A stretch of 64,000 nt of DNA from Yamagishiella unicocca (Eukaryota > Chlorophyta > Chlorophyceae > Chlamydomonadales > Volvocaceae): positions 179,179 to 243,178 of the forward strand of contig BDSL01000132.1 of assembly GCA_003116995.1 (NCBI GenBank), written 5' to 3'. Numbering within the stretch: the first letter of the stretch is position 1; every line of letters starts with the position of its first letter. Made by a program: the position numbers and the translations under genes. This document shows, piece after piece, positions 45,201 to 54,639 of the stretch. The notes under the pieces were generated by a model. That model was given only the letters and a program-made list of their open reading frames with translations. It searched no databases and had not been told where the DNA came from.

Positions 45201-46616
45201 CCAGGTCCAGTCGGTGGCGGCCGCAGTGGGCGGAGCCGGGCACGGGGCCCTCGTGCTGGCTGCGGGGGGAGGAAGGAAGGAAGGGGTGGGGGCGAAGGGA
45301 CGGGGATGGATGGCGTGAGTCGGAGGAAGGAACGAGAAGCGATGCGTGTTGTAGATGTGCGGGACGGGATTGCCAGCGCCGCATGGGACAGGGTGGAAGT
45401 GCCCTCGGCAGGGCAGGCCGGGTGACACGGGGGTTGGGTCGAGCCAGGTAGGGGGCATGGACGCCAGCGAGGAGTGGCTCCGCCGAGGTGTATTGCACGG
45501 AGCCGAATATGTGGCACTCGCGCCTCCAGGGAGGGGACCAAAGCACCGGATAAGGTCCACGCGGCCTGAATCCACCCCCTTCAACCCAAAGCCACCCCCT
45601 CTCTCGCCCTTCCCCACACTGGCTCCACCCCCCGAAGCCTACGCGCCAGCTACACTTCCCACGGCGACCAACCGTGCCTTCTTTGCAACCCCCTCCCCGA
45701 ACCTATCTCCCGAACCTACCCCCCAACATCCTATCTCACGAAACCCGCTTTCTAACCCCCTCCTCACCTGCCTCCTACGCCCAAAACACGCACAGCAGGG
45801 CTTAGCGTTAAGCAAATACACACCCCAACGATTCCCCATCCGCTTCCCCTTGCCCCCGCACCTACCCCTCCTCACGCCCCGGAGCACCCCCCGCACCCAC
45901 ATATCGCCCTCCTTGTCCATGTCCGCTTTCCGGCTGCGGAACTTGCTGGAGTTGTCCGCCGAGTTCAGCTGCAAAGCAAAGCGACGGACATCGTACAGCA
46001 GGGGGCAGGACTTGACTTCCTTCGCATCAAGGGACGAGATTCGGGCCCTACCGGAAAGAAGCCCCCTGCCTTCGCTGGGCCTAAGTACGGCAGCTGTCAG
46101 GCGCCGCAAACCCCACCAAGGTCGTGCCCGACCCGCTCGACCCCACGACCCTGTCCTTCAGGACGGGAGTCCAGCACGGTATCCCCGCTCCTCGCAGCGT
46201 CCGCGTTGTCTTTTCCCTTGGCTGCACCGGTACGACAACCGGTACCTGCCCCGCGTCTGCTGATGTTGCTGCCGCCGCCGCCGCCGTCTTTGTCTCCGCG
46301 GACCCCGTCTGCTGCAACTGCTAAGACTGCTGCTGCTGCCGCCTCGCCAAACATCGTATGCGTCCGTCCGACCATGGCTCCTTCTTCGCCGCTCCTCCGC
46401 TTCACCACCACCACGCGCCAACGAGTATATGGTTCCAAAGCCCCCCTCGCCGTCGCCGTCGGCTAGCGCTAGTAGCTGGCACAACCCCTTCCGCGACGGC
46501 GAACTGCTTGCCTGGTCGTTATGTGCAATAGGTGAGCTCAGCTGGGCTAAAGTCCCCAGAGGGGTGGCGCACAACGCCAGAAGCAGCAACAGCAGCAGCG
46601 CCCGGGATGATTCCAT
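18279..46616 (-). CDS. DEX1: DEX1-like FG-GAP membrane protein, 28 exons
   Basis: Ortholog of plant DEX1 (defective in exine formation), an FG-GAP/integrin-alpha-like membrane protein. Exons, 5' to 3': 46616-46512, 45968-45901, 45259-45131, 39952-39913, 39426-39268, 38946-38896, 38771-38697, 38161-38025, 37242-37066, 36763-36357, 36068-35920, 28272-28142, 27450-27411, 26917-26890, 26516-26431, 26210-26107, 25434-25334, 24893-24811, 24491-24450, 24094-24043, 23818-23779, 23246-23195, 22728-22678, 22402-22235, 20946-20845, 20432-20334, 19869-19777, 18461-18279. All phases agree: 2952 nt, 983 aa. Leu-rich signal peptide (1-24); [18 protein letters not shown] and GWPAFH blocks as in Arabidopsis; acidic Asp/Glu/Ala region (~314-449); metal-binding DxDGDG loops ([36 protein letters not shown]); one transmembrane helix (~955-977) with a six-residue tail. 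Intron 1 uses a GC donor. The start of exon 27 (ATG after GTGAG) is the weakest junction. It probably acts in the secretory pathway or at the cell surface. Confidence 0.93.
19230..19610 (+). repeat. R1 repeat fragment in DEX1-like intron 27
   Basis: Collinear with the right part of the 42060-42384 unit: GACGG(A)CG, TTGGTGCCGCTTGAT, ACGGACTTCGCCGCGTCTCG and CCACCATGTCCCAGCCCGCC, ending in the GTGTAACCGGGTCTTC motif. It lies antisense to the host gene. Confidence 0.75.
21290..21965 (+). repeat. R1 repeat fragment in DEX1-like intron 24
   Basis: Shares CCTAACACCTCT, CGCATGCTTCGCGATGA and CTGGCCAGGTG with the 40431-44340 units, in the same order and again antisense to the gene. It ends with CTATCCTGTCCCGTCGCGTG followed by AAACGATTTTTAC, a variant of the recurrent terminal motif. 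Confidence 0.65.
22895..23180 (+). repeat. ~27-bp minisatellite in DEX1-like intron 22
   Basis: About ten tandem copies of a unit with core CTGCAGCTGACACCCAGTCG followed by a C-run of variable length. Confidence 0.9.
23380..23530 (+). repeat. GCGGTGACGTGGCGGTT tandem repeat
   Basis: Roughly 18-bp units of GTGACGTGGC(G/A)GTTGCG in intron 21 of the DEX1-like gene. Confidence 0.8.
23860..23890 (+). repeat. Interstitial telomere-like octamers
   Basis: Four consecutive octamers alternating CTTTAGGG and TTTTAGGG, matching the Chlamydomonas telomere repeat TTTTAGGG. They lie inside intron 20 of the DEX1-like gene. Shorter runs occur near 14500 and 54645. Confidence 0.8.
24210..24375 (+). repeat. 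26-27-bp minisatellite (CCCCGCTTCCCGTAATGC)
   Basis: Six to seven tandem copies in intron 19 of the DEX1-like gene. Confidence 0.9.
25185..25300 (+). repeat. (CCCGCACCCCAC)n microsatellite
   Basis: About nine 11-12-bp units in intron 17 of the DEX1-like gene, close to exon 17. Confidence 0.9.
25785..25890 (+). repeat. (AACACCAACAATACC)n microsatellite
   Basis: Short AAC/ACC tandem units in intron 16 of the DEX1-like gene. Confidence 0.9.
27075..27150 (+). repeat. (GGGT)n microsatellite
   Basis: About eighteen GGGT units, with a shorter second block at 27205-27230, both in intron 13 of the DEX1-like gene. Confidence 0.95.
27860..28010 (+). repeat. R1 repeat fragment in DEX1-like intron 12
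   Basis: Matches 42005-42130 through GCCAGGCCGGC.CGGTTCGAGC, CACGC and TCTCCACGGTAAC, in the same orientation. Confidence 0.65.
29804..33116 (+). CDS. Protein-kinase-like protein, probable pseudokinase
   Basis: Four exons splice in frame: 29804-30133, 30424-30630, 30804-30892 and 31067-33116, giving 891 aa. The whole gene lies inside intron 11 of the DEX1-like gene, on the opposite strand. The kinase fold is recognisable: an N-lobe strand with PVALR (99-103) where VAIK is expected, NNIVQRF, a hinge with [15 protein letters not shown] (~204-218), helix E plus catalytic loop [14 protein letters not shown] (346-358), YAAPELF (APE at 718-720), [17 protein letters not shown] (757-773) and a C-lobe ending [16 protein letters not shown]. 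The ATP-binding Lys is Arg, HRD is HGS, and no DFG is seen, so catalysis is unlikely and a scaffolding or allosteric role is more probable. About 360 low-complexity residues separate the catalytic loop from APE. Hinge and C-lobe resemble the TKL-type kinases abundant in Chlamydomonas. No signal peptide or membrane helix is seen. Homology to kinases is firm; the role is unknown. Confidence 0.85.
33117..35730. other. Rest of DEX1-like intron 11, no exon seen
   Basis: This stretch, from the kinase-like gene's stop to an R1 fragment, contains GC-rich, C-rich and unrecognised sequence. At 34910-34975 there is a short repeat of CCCCCTTTACT. I see no coding exon. Confidence 0.5.
35735..35850 (+). 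repeat. R1 left-block fragment near DEX1-like exon 11 donor
   Basis: Contains ACGACCTTCGGCTTTCGTAT, CCCCAACCCAGTTTTC, AGCATGCATCTCAAAACTTC and ATCCACGGGTTTCCCTCGAA, matching 41485-41580. It ends about 70 bp from the exon 11 splice donor. Confidence 0.8.
37730..37940 (+). repeat. R1 left-block fragment in DEX1-like intron 8
   Basis: Contains CCAGTCCTCCAGCATGCATC, AACGTTTCCC and GCGACCCACGGGTTTCCTCT, a diverged version of the 41485-41580 block. It is about 85 bp from the exon 8 donor. Confidence 0.65.
38445..38550 (+). repeat. R1 right-end fragment in DEX1-like intron 7
   Basis: Contains CATGCATATTCAACCACGTG, TCCGGAAACTAGTCGCCAGG and TTTCCTATGTCGTGAAACCG, matching the right end of the units at 42310-42384 and 44266-44340. 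Confidence 0.75.
39430..39660 (+). repeat. 18-bp minisatellite (GTGCGGGTCAGTGGGTCA)
   Basis: About twelve tandem copies immediately next to exon 5 of the DEX1-like gene, in intron 4, starting within a few bases of the 3' splice site. Confidence 0.95.
40431..42384 (+). repeat. 1.95-kb tandem duplication, copy 1 (R1-containing)
   Basis: A unit of 1954 bp in intron 3 of the DEX1-like gene, followed head-to-tail by a nearly identical second copy. Its right half contains the complete R1 right part and ends in CCTATGCCGTGTAATCGGG. Open frames in the unit look like GC-rich noise; no protein family was recognised. Confidence 0.95.
42385..44340 (+). repeat. 1.95-kb tandem duplication, copy 2
   Basis: Copy of 40431-42384. 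The differences I noticed are a single substitution (ACACCC to ACAGCC near 42905) and a C-run two bases longer near 43130. After this copy the sequence diverges, with TTCCTAATC following the terminal GTAATCGGGT. Confidence 0.95.
44341..45125 (+). repeat. R1 copy abutting DEX1-like exon 3 donor
   Basis: Contains the blocks TTCTTCATTGCTTTGGC, GCCCGCATGCTTCGCATCGA, CTGGCCAGGTGAGTTCCGCT, CAGTCCTCCAGCATGCATCT and GCATCCACGGGTCTTCCTC. It ends within about 10 bp of the exon 3 splice donor (45130). An internal 49-nt stretch, 44620-44668 (GTGAGT...CTAG), looks like a tiny intron of the repeat itself. Confidence 0.8.
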
Positions 46617-49225
46617 GGTGTCGCTGTGCGGCCCGTTGGAGGGCACCCGCCGGTCAGAGCGCAAGGGCAGACAACGCGCTGCTTGAAACCGTTGAGGTCG
46701 TAATGATCAGGCCGTGTCGAGCAAACGCTAAGCTACGGAAGGCGAGTTTCCGATCACGTCGTTTCCCAGGTCGACTGCACAGGAATTTGTTCACAGTACT
46801 TACAATTCAATAGTTCAATCGGGGCACACGCTGTTGTTTTATGAAATTGCTCAAGTTTGGTTGCCCACTGCCATAACTGTTGCTTCCAATGACATTGCAC
46901 CTATGATAGAAAGATACAATCCATACTTCTCCATACGTATTTCGCTATATCCATCGAGCAATCGTACCGATATGGCAATGCCAAGTTTCGGATCTAGACT
47001 ACAGATTACATATTGTAAGTATGATTGACATGCGGGCGGCAAGCCCATGCGCGCACGAAAAATAAGGAGAAAGGAATATCAAAATCGAAGCGTTACAGTT
47101 TACGCCAAACTGCCACGCTTCTGCAAGGTGTTTCCCCTTCCTCCGACACCTGCGGTGACGAAGAGCAGTGTGGGAGGATGTGGGTTCAGGCATGTTCAGG
47201 TTGATGACACTTCAGTTCACACTTCAAGGGGGCAGTGAAGGGGAAAGTTCTGGGGACAAGTGGCCACCGGAGAGGTCATTTATTAGGCACGAATGCGGAA
47301 TGCCCTAGCACTGCCTGGCATTGGCTGGCATCGACTGGCATGCCAACCCGAGCGCAAGGGAGCGCACCACTGCGCAACTTGCTGCAGCGGGCCGTCTTTT
47401 GCTCTAATATAAATCCACACCGCGGTACCACAAGAGCGTCCGCAACTAGGAAGAGTAACGACTCTCCCTAGAAAGGGCACCTTCACGCACAGCAACTACC
47501 GGTTGTCGCTGAGGGTTGCGGCTGGCATCTGGCAACGGGCGCGAAGTGTAGTTATGGGATGAAGCTCTTGACTGACGCAGTGTTATGCAGTGTTCAGGCC
47601 ATGTGGGCGCATAAGACAGCCACGACCAGGGCCACGACGCAGCACGCACTTCAGAGAGCATCCAGTAGAGCGCGATATTACTTTATGGTCCGACCCTGTC
47701 TGACAGGATCCGACCTCTGCCTAGCTGTCCACGCACATTGCTTCGCATTTACCATAGGCTGTTATTCACGACTAACACCAATAAAACAGCGGTGGTACCA
47801 GTTGTGGGCCGTTGGTACCACCCCAGGTCGAGAGGGTGAGAAGCGGGTGACGTTCCAACCGCGAAAGCTCTGGTCATTGACTCCCGGTCGAAGGGTGAAC
47901 CCCAGAAGGACGTTATTCGACGTTATTCGGCTGCATGATACTGGACTACGCTTTTGGGACAGAGTTTCGTCACACGTGAGTATCCTTGGGTTTATTTAGC
48001 GAGCTGTATTCCCCAACCCGTCGGCCACCCGCTGCCACCTATGGGCACCGACTCGGCCACCCGCTGCCACCTATGGGCACCGACCCGCTATCCCCCACCC
48101 CTCCCCACCCGCCTGACACTCGCGAGGCCCTGCCGTGCGCCAAAGCCCGCGAACCTTTGTCAAGCGCACCTAGGTTTGGGAAGATCCTTGGGCATGCGTA
48201 TATCAGCCCGTTACACAGGTGTCCTGGACCGAAATTTCCGGGAAGGTGTCCACGGGTGGCTTAGAAATGTGTCATTGCCGTGCCTTTGCATGCCAATATT
48301 CGATTGAGGTGTTTTTTCCGGCCAGTTGGCACTATAATACCAGCTAGCAGCCCCGCTGCAGCTCACAGGTTGGCCCCGACAGCCGACATTTAGCAGCTGC
48401 AGCGGCCGCAGCCGCTCAGCCAGGACTAATCACGACTAATCACCCGGAATTAGCTTTGGATGGATAAAAGATCCCAAAGTTGGATCTCTGCAGCGACCAA
48501 ATCCTGTAGTGCTGCCATGTGCTGCACAATTGCGTGTAGGATAGCGCATCCTCGCCACCAAGGCCAGGCAGCGGGGCCACAAGCATGATCAATACCCCGA
48601 TGCCATAGACTGACTGCGGTTGAGCACACCACGCGCGAGGAAGTACACACCGGAAGAAGACCATACCAGCATTTTTACATTACTCGTTCTCTGGCCCGGC
48701 AGCTGTGACGTTGCACGTTGTACACACGTTATACTTTTCAGGAGCCAGATACAGTACCGGTAGTATGTGGAAATTGTTGTGCCCTTGGGTTGGGGTTGCA
48801 AGTGAACTTTGGGGAAATTGGTCCCGAAACCATCCCTTTCGGCCGAGCTGTATACCCATCTCCCCTGGTTCACCGGAAGTCAATAGGATTTTAAAACTGG
48901 AGTGAAGGCTTCTTCTGTAATGCCCACTCTGTCCGAGGACTGCGTCCCCTATTCCTGGAACTGTGTCCTGCGCTACCCCGCGCTAAAACTACCAGTTGAG
49001 TAATGACTTTGAAAAGAGCTTGGGAGTAATTGTAAATCCTGGTGGAAGTAATCCACGTCGGAGTTGTCCAACACCCTCTGGCAGCTCGGCGCTGTCCGCT
49101 GAAGCCGGTCGCTAACCGTCCGCCAGGTCACCTTCTTCCAGGACAGCTTGTAAGGACATTTCGGCTGTGCCAAGGCCCATTGGGATTCCTTGCTGCTCAG
49201 CTACACCCTACCTCGTCGTCATTCC
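46617..49225. other. Intergenic region upstream of two divergent genes
   Basis: It separates the start of the DEX1-like gene (minus) from the FMN-reductase-like gene (plus), so it should hold both promoters. The stretch 46790-47050 is notably AT-rich. A 33-bp tandem duplication lies at 48013-48085 (TCGGCCACCCGCTGCCACCT core). No exon was recognised; the short frames are unconvincing. Confidence 0.45.
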
Positions 49226-50499
49226 ATGGCCACTAGCGTCTGCAACCGTCCAGTGGTGGCTTACAAGCGCGCTCATACAGGGAAATGCTCAGTAAGTAGT
49301 AACGAGAGCGCAAATGACCGGCGAACGGTGGAGGAGCCTTAATCCTGTTTGGAAACGCCCCAGGCTCCGAATTATACCCCAACCGATGACTCTTACCGTA
49401 TAACAATTCACGTTGCTACGTATTCCTGATGTCACTTGATGCTCGCCCATCAGCCAGCATGCTGCCGAGCCCACGGAGTGCGCCGGCCCGGCGGAACCCG
49501 TCCACATAGTCGGCATCTCGGGGTCCCTGCGGCGGGCCAGCACCAATACATGTAAGGGAGGTCACAGAGAAAACAAACGCGCGTATGTATTGGATGTGTG
49601 GGTGCCTCCGGATGCATGCGCGTGTGTCAAATGGGTGGTCGCGTGCGTGCGTTTGATTGGGCCCTTACACCCGTGCTGCACCTGCCATGCTAACGTGCTC
49701 CACCTGCCGCCGCCGGTCGCCTGCAGGGCTGCTGCGAGCCGCGGCTCAGAACCTGCTGCTCGCGGGGGCCACCTTTGAGCTAGTCGACATCAGCGGTATC
49801 CCGCACTACAACGAACGAGGACGTGTGGCAGGTCGGTGCAGCAGCATGTACGTACGGCATACCTGTAATCCTCCCATACAGCGACCAGCCGGAGCATGAC
49901 GTGAGGAATGTCGTCATCCCCATAACGTACATACACCGAGACTCTTTCACACCTACCTGGCGGCGACCCTATATGGCAGCGGCTTCGCATCTGCATTCTT
50001 GCCCATCATATTTTACACGAGATCTAATTATAGTAGACACGGCGGATCTATCAAATATAGACGAGTAGTCTAAATCCTGTCCACTTGACACGATGGTATC
50101 GACCCGACCTTTGATACGGCCAGACCTATCTGAACGTGGTGATCCGGGGCTGTGTGGATACAGTCCACATTGACACGACCGCTGACCGCTGCTGGCTCCG
50201 CTGACCGCCTGTGCCGTATCCCATGTTCGCTCCAGGGAGGGGACGACGAGGCGGTCATTCCTGAGACCATCCGCGCCTTCCGCGCCAAGTAAGGTAAGGA
50301 TTCGGGGATGCAGCGCGATGGGGTGAAGTACGCGCGGGGCAGCGGGTGGGGTTCGTTGGGGCTGGGTGGCTGGCTAGGTGGGGCCGATTCATATCAGATT
50401 CCTGTTGGCTTGGCTGCCGTGGATAGCGGACATGGGGGCCATCCAAAGGTGGCTACCGTAGTATGTAGCGGAGGAACCGCCAGCAGCGGCCTGCGACCA

Positions 50500-50870
50500 T
50501 TGCCACCACCACCCATCCACCGCTACCACCACCACCGCCACTGCCACCGCCACAGCTACCATAATCGCAACCACCGCAACCACCGCCACCACTGCCACCG
50601 CCACCACTACGTACCTACCGCCACCACCGCCACCATTACGACCGCCACCACCGCCGCCACCGCTGTCATAATCACAACCAAGCCACCGCAAAGACTGCCA
50701 TCCGTCGCCACCGCCATTGCCAACATACACCGCAAAACACCGCCACCACCAACACCGCCAACACCTACACCATCGCCATCATCAACATCACGAATACCAC
50801 CAACACCACGCACCAACACCGCCACCACCAACACAAACCAACACAACTAACATCACCAACACCACCAACA
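50500..50870 (+). repeat. (CCACCG)n/(CCAACA)n-rich microsatellite
   Basis: C/A-rich short tandem repeats with almost no T, in the intron before the PEYN exon of the reductase-like gene. Confidence 0.9.
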
Positions 50871-51044
50871 TGGGCGCTCTGCGTGCTTTCCAATAATTCC
50901 TTTAAGGCCGCCTCACACTTAACGTACGGCCATTGTTGCGCGCTGCGTCGTACACCGTACACAGGTGCTGAAATCCGACGCCGTGGTGTTCGCCTGTCCC
51001 GAGTACAACCGAACGTCGGAGTGACTTCTGTCCTCGCTCAAGGT

Positions 51045-52310
51045 AGAAGGGCCGGGGGGGGAGGCCTGTGGGGGTTGCGAGGGAGACCCGTACGTGGATG
51101 CGAGAAAAACCGTTTAGAACAGGCGTTTTGAGATCGCTGCCTGCTGGAGAACTTGGGTGAGAAAAGACGGAGGTCGTACAGTATGGCGACCTTCGGCGGC
51201 TAAGCGAAATCGGCGGCGGAGACTAGACTAACGGAAGCGAGGACCCCGCGTGACGCAAGGAAACGCGCGTGTCGCGCAACCGCCGGTTGGTTTTGGGCGC
51301 TAGCCGGAGAACTGGGGGAGGCGGCGAGCGATGGGATAGCGGACAGCGCGCCAAGGCCCCGACCCGCCCGGATACCGACCATACATGCACGCATGATGTT
51401 GCGGACGACGTGACGAATCCAGAGATTACCAGATGGGGCCCGTCCAGCACCCGTGCGTGGCAGGAGGCCGGCGGGAGCCGCGCCGCGCCGCCATGGGTGA
51501 CCGGAGACCACGAGAGCCTATCTAAACGCAAGCCCTGATGCCCGCAGACAAGAACGCAAGGACTAACAAAAAGCGAACAAAACATCTGCCCGACCCGACA
51601 GCGGAACTCACCTCCTGGCCAATGGCGGTCGGCGCAAAGCATGCGGGCAGGGGGCACCGGCGGGCGTACGTCAGGAACACCATCCATTTGCGGAACGGGA
51701 GGACAGGGGCCAAAACAACGAAGCAACCCCAGCGGTGCGGCGAAAGAGACAGAGGCGGTGAAGGGGAGGCTTGATGTGCGGGGGGAGGGGGTTCGCGGTC
51801 CTGTACAATGAAGTACGGCGGATAGGAAAGATGGGGCGTGAAGATGCGGGGCGGGGGGGAGGGAACAGCAGGCGAGCAGACAGGAGACGGGGCTGTCTGT
51901 GCGCGGGAGTCCGGGGGGGATAAGAGTTGGTTGGCCGTAGGAAGTGTGTCTGGTGCATACGTAGGCTTCGGACACCTGGTCGCGTGCCCATAGCATTGGT
52001 CTTGGATGGACTGTCGAAAAACCTGTGCAAGTGACCCATCGGCGGCCGGTTAAAGGAAGAGAAACAAATTGTTGTGTTGCACAAAGACGCCTGGCGGCGT
52101 ACCGGATACCGACCGTTACGTACCTTGGAAAGGAGATATGTTACCGATTCGCACCGGCGTGCGTCCGTTTCCGAGCGTCGCGTTCGTGGATGGCTTGAAC
52201 CGTGCCGTAGCCTTACTAGGGAGAAACCACGGTGGCGACAAGAGCCGCAACCGCAAGCTACAGCCGCCAAACACACGTACAAGATAGACAAATCCTAACT
52301 GCTGCCAGGC
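51045..52310 (-). repeat. R1 copy, minus orientation
   Basis: The reverse complement carries the same ordered blocks as 44341-45125 followed by those of 41700-42240. Visible on the plus strand are GACCCGTACGTGGATGCGAG, AAAACCGTTTAGAAC, TTTTGGGCGCTAGCCGGAGA and CGGAACTCACCTCCTGGCCA. It starts directly at the donor of the PEYN exon and lies antisense to the reductase-like gene. Confidence 0.8.
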
Positions 52311-53100
52311 GCGGCCGGGTGACTCACCTCCAGAGATGAAAGGGGTTACCGACGGCCGTCATCGCGAGTCATGTATGCGGGAATGGGAGCGGCGAGAAGT
52401 GTTAGGTAGGACGTGTGGGAGGCATTACAACGTGGTTACAGGGGTCAAAGCGACGAAGAGTCCGAGGCTGCGCGGTGAAAGAGGAACAGCTGACGTTCTG
52501 TCCGCCTGATAACGGCCGGTGGGGTACGCCGGCGGGCGATACGGCACTACGGGCGGATGCTAAGTAACCCGTGGATTAGAGTACTTGACTATATATTGGC
52601 AAAAAGGGGGGAAGGGCAAAGCGGAATAGAGGGATGGGAAGTGCGCGGGACGGGTATCTGGGACAGTTGCGCGAAGTGGCCATTGCGGCGCGGTGAAAGA
52701 GGTGGTACCGCGGGTCGGTTCGCCAGGGACTGTTAGGTGGCTGGGAGACTCTCGGGCATGCATGGAGAATTCGAGATGGGGACCATTGGCAAGTGCAGAG
52801 TGGACGCGCGCACAAGGGGGTAGCAGTGTGCAGTCCGTGTGAGACGGATCCCCACGACACTGCCGAACCAGGCTCGACGCACGCCACCATGCGGCGAGGC
52901 GCGTGGCGGTGCAGCCCGTCGCCCTGGCCGGATATATACCGACCGTTACCGTAGAGGCGTGAAATGCCAGCAGCAAACGTCCTGGACCGTCCCGCGTCTT
53001 GAACCGCGCCGCCGTGCCGTTTGGGAAACTCCGGTGACAACAAGGGTCGCAAACGCACGCGCACAGCGGCAAAACGAAACGGACGAGACAGGCAAAGTCT
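52311..53100 (-). repeat. R1-related copy, minus orientation
   Basis: Reverse complement of the 21290-21790 type: GCGGTGAAAGAGGT, GATCCCCACGACACTGCCGA, CGTCCTGGACCGTCCCGCGT and GTTTGGGAAACTCCGGTGAC. It ends shortly before the NVWDGK exon. Confidence 0.65.
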
Positions 53101-53498
53101 AAATGCCTAATGCGGCCGGGGCCGGGGGTCGACCGGCCTTCCGGAACGGGCGGTTACTTAGAACAACACCCCCCCAATTCGCGGGTTATCGTTTTCCCCC
53201 CATCCATACACACATGCCTGTCGTATCCCGTATCCGCAGTTTCTCTCACCTCGCATATGAAACCCTGCCTTCCGACCCCACAGGCCCCCCTGGACTGGGG
53301 CAACTGCGTGCAGCCACGGGCCCAATGTGTGGGATGGCAAGGCGGCTCTGGTGGTGGGCTCCGGCGGCAGCGGCGGAACGGGTGAGGCAGTGGCTTGGGA
53401 GTGAGGACGGGGCACCACAACACAGGGACGGTGGCTGGAGGCATCTTGTTGCGGCACTGGGTTGAACCCAGATGGGGGAAGCGAGCAAACACGTGCGT

Positions 53499-53738
53499 GC
53501 GTCACAGCAGATGCGTCACAGCAGATGCGTCACAGCAGATGCGTCACAGCAGATGCGTCACAGCAGATGCGTCACAGCAGATGCGTCACAGCAGATGCGT
53601 CACAGCAGATGCGTCACAGCAGATGCGTCACAGCAGATGCGTCACAGCAGATGCGTCACAGCAGATGCGTCACAGCAGATGCGTCACAGCAGATGCGTCA
53701 CAGCAGATGCGTCACAGCAGATGCGTCACAGCAGATGC
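53499..53738 (+). repeat. 14-bp minisatellite GCGTCACAGCAGAT x ~17
   Basis: About seventeen perfect head-to-tail copies without spacers. It lies in an intron of the reductase-like gene. Because 14 is not a multiple of three and no stop arises, all three plus frames stay open and encode the same 14-residue periodic peptide. Confidence 0.97.
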
Positions 53739-54032
53739 TAGACTCCTGGGCCATAGCCGGGGGAACCTCCTTTTATCGTTTGCGTGTATAGGAGGTAATG
53801 CGCCCGCCTTCCCCCTGACCCCTCAAACCCCCCAATTCTCAGTTCTGCCCTGTGTTTCCGATGTCGTGCGTGTAATCGCGTCTTCTCGCCCCGCCCCTAC
53901 CTGATCCCTGAAACCCCCCTCGCCCCCGCCCCCTTCCCCCCCCGCCGCACCCTCGCAGTCCGCGCCCAGGTGCAGCTGCGTCCGATCGGCGTCCTCCTCA
54001 AACTCAACTTCCTAAACAAGCCGAAAATGTAC

Positions 54033-54635
54033 GTGAGGGGCGGGAGCTGCGAGGGCCGGGGTTGCCTGTGCGAGGCCCCGGGTTAGGGTTTAATGTACGA
54101 TGTAATATTATAAGGCAGGAGAAGGAGAAGCGACGGAGGTTGGGGGTAGCTTGGGGAGTCCGCGCCCAGGTGCGCGGTGTGTTGGTCCTAGGTTTTGGCC
54201 GTATCCCTAGGCAAAGTATTGGGTAGGCTAGGTACGAATAGTGTGGAAGACTCCCGAGGCGGCGAAAGAGTCAGCGTAGGGGTAGCCGGCGTGATGCGAC
54301 ACGAGGGCGGGTACGGCAGGTGGTTGTCTGGCGCTTGCGTGAGGGTGGGCGAGGTTGGGTGGCAGGGAGGCAGCTGAACAGAAAACTAAGGATATAGATA
54401 AGTTAAAGAAAAAGAAGTAAATAAGGCTTGGGCACACTGCGAATAAAAATACAAAAGCAAAACATAGGGGGAGGAATTGCCGTAGGTATCCCAAGTAAGC
54501 CGGAGGTCGAATTCTGCCCCGTTGCCGGGGCGGCTGCCTGAATGAACAACAACACGACCCCGAATTGTGTAGCATGAACTTTTTGACAGGGCGCGCGCCT
54601 GGGGTGCATGGTGGAGAACTTCGTGTGGTGGCTGG
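54033..54635. other. No gene recognised
   Basis: AT-richer sequence with an AAAG-rich run near 54380-54470. No exon or repeat family was recognised. Confidence 0.4.
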
Positions 54636-54639
54636 GCAT

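Larger units (their letters stand above)
49226..54032 (+). pseudogene. NAD(P)H-dependent FMN/quinone reductase-like, broken
   Basis: Exon-like blocks in order resemble plant NQR/bacterial ChrR flavodoxin-fold reductases, which reduce quinones with NAD(P)H on FMN. They are 49226-49291 (ATG exon, donor GTAAGT), 49458-49551 (HIVGISGSLRRASTN, the FMN phosphate loop), 49727-~49824 (LLRAAAQNLL, FELVDISGIPHYNE), 50236-50288 (GDDEAVIPETIRAFRAK), 50965-51042 (VLKSDAVVFACPEYN), 53284-53381 (LDWG, NVWDGKAALVVGSGGSGGTG) and 53959-54032 (QVQLRPIGVLLKLNFLNKPK). Several defects suggest decay: the donor after RAK reads AAGTAAGG, leaving phases that do not join; a frameshift separates PEYN from VTSVLAQ; and another lies between LDWG and NVWDGK. 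Antisense R1 copies and a 14-bp minisatellite inflate the introns. The C-terminus is missing or far downstream (possible end at 59207). Sequencing errors are an alternative explanation. Confidence 0.6.

Noticed and set aside
53499..53738. CRISPR-like array of 14-bp repeats
   Set aside because: The repeats are directly adjacent with no spacers, and the context is eukaryotic.
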